Shown: positions 4,242-5,076 of the stretch, one piece after another | Numbering within the stretch: the stretch's first letter is position 1 | How the letters are laid out: each line of letters begins with the position of its first letter | Assembly (NCBI GenBank): GCA_013696905.1 | Contig: JACCXP010000210.1 | Location: 1-5,076, forward strand | DNA from: Thermoleophilaceae bacterium | GTDB lineage: Bacteria > Actinomycetota > Thermoleophilia > Solirubrobacterales > Thermoleophilaceae | DNA length: 5,076 nt | Direction: 5' to 3' | Program-made: the position numbers and the translations under genes | Notes under the pieces: generated by a model | The model's database searches: none | What the model saw: the letters and a program-made list of their open reading frames with translations, nothing else | Told to the model about the DNA's origin: nothing

Positions 4242-5076
4242 CTAGCGCGGCGTGCGCGTGCTCAGGTCCTGGTCGTCCGGCGTGTTGCGACGCACGGTGT
4301 CGAACTCGAACCGCGTGCCCGGCATGGAGCCCTCCTTGCCGAAGCCGAAGCCGGCTCGCTGCAGCTGCGTGACCGCGCTCGAGATGCGGCGGAAGCCGGC
4401 CCGGTTCGGGTTGCCGGCGATCGCCGGGCGAGCGTCCTCGCCCTGCGAGTAGCGCAGAAAGACGCGGTCGTTGCCGAGCTTGCCGAGCGACTGGCGAGCG
4501 ACGGCGCGGTGGACGGCCTCGACGCCGCAGAACTCCGACGCGATGCGGGCGAGGCGCCCGCGCATCCCGGGCCGGACCCTTGTGCGGTTTGCGAACACCG
4601 TCGTCGCAAGCAGGTACGCGTTGACGAAGATCTGATCGCCGATCTCGAGCGCAGTCAGGAAGTTCGTCGAGTTCTGGAGGTAGGCGTTCGGCACGTAGAT
4701 GGTCTTGGTGAGGGGCTTCGCGCCAAGGCTCGTGAGCACGTTGTAGTGGATCAGCTCCTCACGGGCCGCCGCGCGCACGTTGCGCCGCGTGACCGCGCCC
4801 TCGCGGTCACCGGGCAGGTTGGCGAAGAAGCTCTGGGGCTGGTTGCCGCCGACCGTGTTGACGATCGTCGCGAGCACCTCGGCGGTCGCGGCGACGTTGA
4901 GGATCGTCTCCGGATCCTCGCGGTGCTCGGATGCCGTGGCGTCGGCCGCCTCGGCGTCAGAGACGAGGCCGAGCAGGCCCATGCTGCCGAACGTCGCGGC
5001 GGTGCCGGCCACGAGCTGACGACGTGTCGCGGCCGACTTCTCGCCGTTCTGCTCGTCGACCGAGTTGTAAATCAGA
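4242..5076 (-). CDS. Tat-exported ferritin-like domain protein (upstream copy, 5' end outside window)
   Basis: This is a paralogue of the downstream gene, about 70% identical by eye. The frame stays open to the window edge and the first visible residues, L-I-Y-N-S-V-D-E-Q-N, align with residues 7-16 of the complete copy, so about six codons are missing. A GTG at 5012 falls inside the twin-arginine signal (T-R-R-Q-L-V) and is not the start. Of 277 visible residues, a likely A-E-A|A cleavage site follows the hydrophobic segment. The candidate ligands Glu66, E-L-I-H (107-110), Glu144 or Asp147 and E-A-V-H (186-189) match the other copy. One position differs in that area: Gln148 replaces Glu155, arguing that residue is not an essential ligand. 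Compared with its partner it lacks one residue after helix B, two in the 165-175 region and eleven near the C-terminus, yet keeps the terminal L-S-T-x-T-P-R. Function is unknown beyond the ferritin-like fold. Confidence 0.85.
   Translation of the reverse strand, partial: LIYNSVDEQNGEKSAATRRQLVAGTAATFGSMGLLGLVSDAEAADATASEHREDPETILNVAATAEVLATIVNTVGGNQPQSFFANLPGDREGAVTRRNVRAAAREELIHYNVLTSLGAKPLTKTIYVPNAYLQNSTNFLTALEIGDQIFVNAYLLATTVFANRTRVRPGMRGRLARIASEFCGVEAVHRAVARQSLGKLGNDRVFLRYSQGEDARPAIAGNPNRAGFRRISSAVTQLQRAGFGFGKEGSMPGTRFEFDTVRRNTPDDQDLSTRTPR
4821..4898. repeat. Near-identical DNA block shared by the two ferritin-like genes (copy 2)
   Basis: This is the partner of 3805-3882, 1016 bp away in direct orientation. 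It marks the best-conserved part of the tandem duplication. Confidence 0.9.

Noticed and set aside
5010..5012. GTG as the start of the upstream ferritin-like gene
   Set aside because: The frame continues upstream and its translation aligns with residues 7-28 of the paralogue, including the twin-arginine motif. The GTG is an internal valine codon.

Overview
This is a very GC-rich bacterial window in which every supported gene lies on the minus strand, so transcription runs from high to low coordinates. Frequent GTG starts, 4-nt GTGA start/stop overlaps, Ala/Arg-rich proteins, and the combination of PyrR-type pyrimidine control with Tat-exported ferritin-like proteins suggest a high-GC actinobacterium. 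Thermoleophilia/Solirubrobacterales is my best guess by family resemblance; no taxonomic marker is present in the window.

Layout in transcription order. (1) 5076-4242: a ferritin-like Tat-exported protein whose first few codons lie beyond the window. It is followed by a GC-rich hairpin (4201-4229) and an intergenic stretch (4078-4241) holding an inverted repeat, an AT-rich promoter candidate and a strong Shine-Dalgarno. (2) 4077-3184: a complete tandem paralogue of the first gene, closed by an 11-bp perfect hairpin (3120-3145). (3) 3067-2579: a small YfcE/MJ0936-type metallophosphoesterase, possibly leaderless. (4) 2572-1598: ribonuclease Z. (5) 1525-980: PyrR. (6) 983-24: aspartate carbamoyltransferase PyrB. 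(7) 27-1: the first nine codons of a further gene, probably pyrC.

The window therefore falls into an envelope/ferritin part and a housekeeping part. yfcE-like, rnz, pyrR, pyrB and the next gene are tightly packed (6 nt, 72 nt, and two 4-nt overlaps) and may share transcripts. The most informative non-coding feature is a PyrR-binding RNA hairpin between rnz and pyrR. It carries the conserved PyrR loop and buries the pyrR Shine-Dalgarno, so this pyr operon is probably controlled by PyrR at translation initiation rather than by a terminator. The same hairpin shows that the upstream in-frame GTG at 1549 is not the pyrR start.

No tRNA, rRNA, CRISPR array, transposase or phage gene was seen. Functions of the enzymes follow from clear family motifs. 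The physiological role of the paired ferritin-like proteins is unknown.
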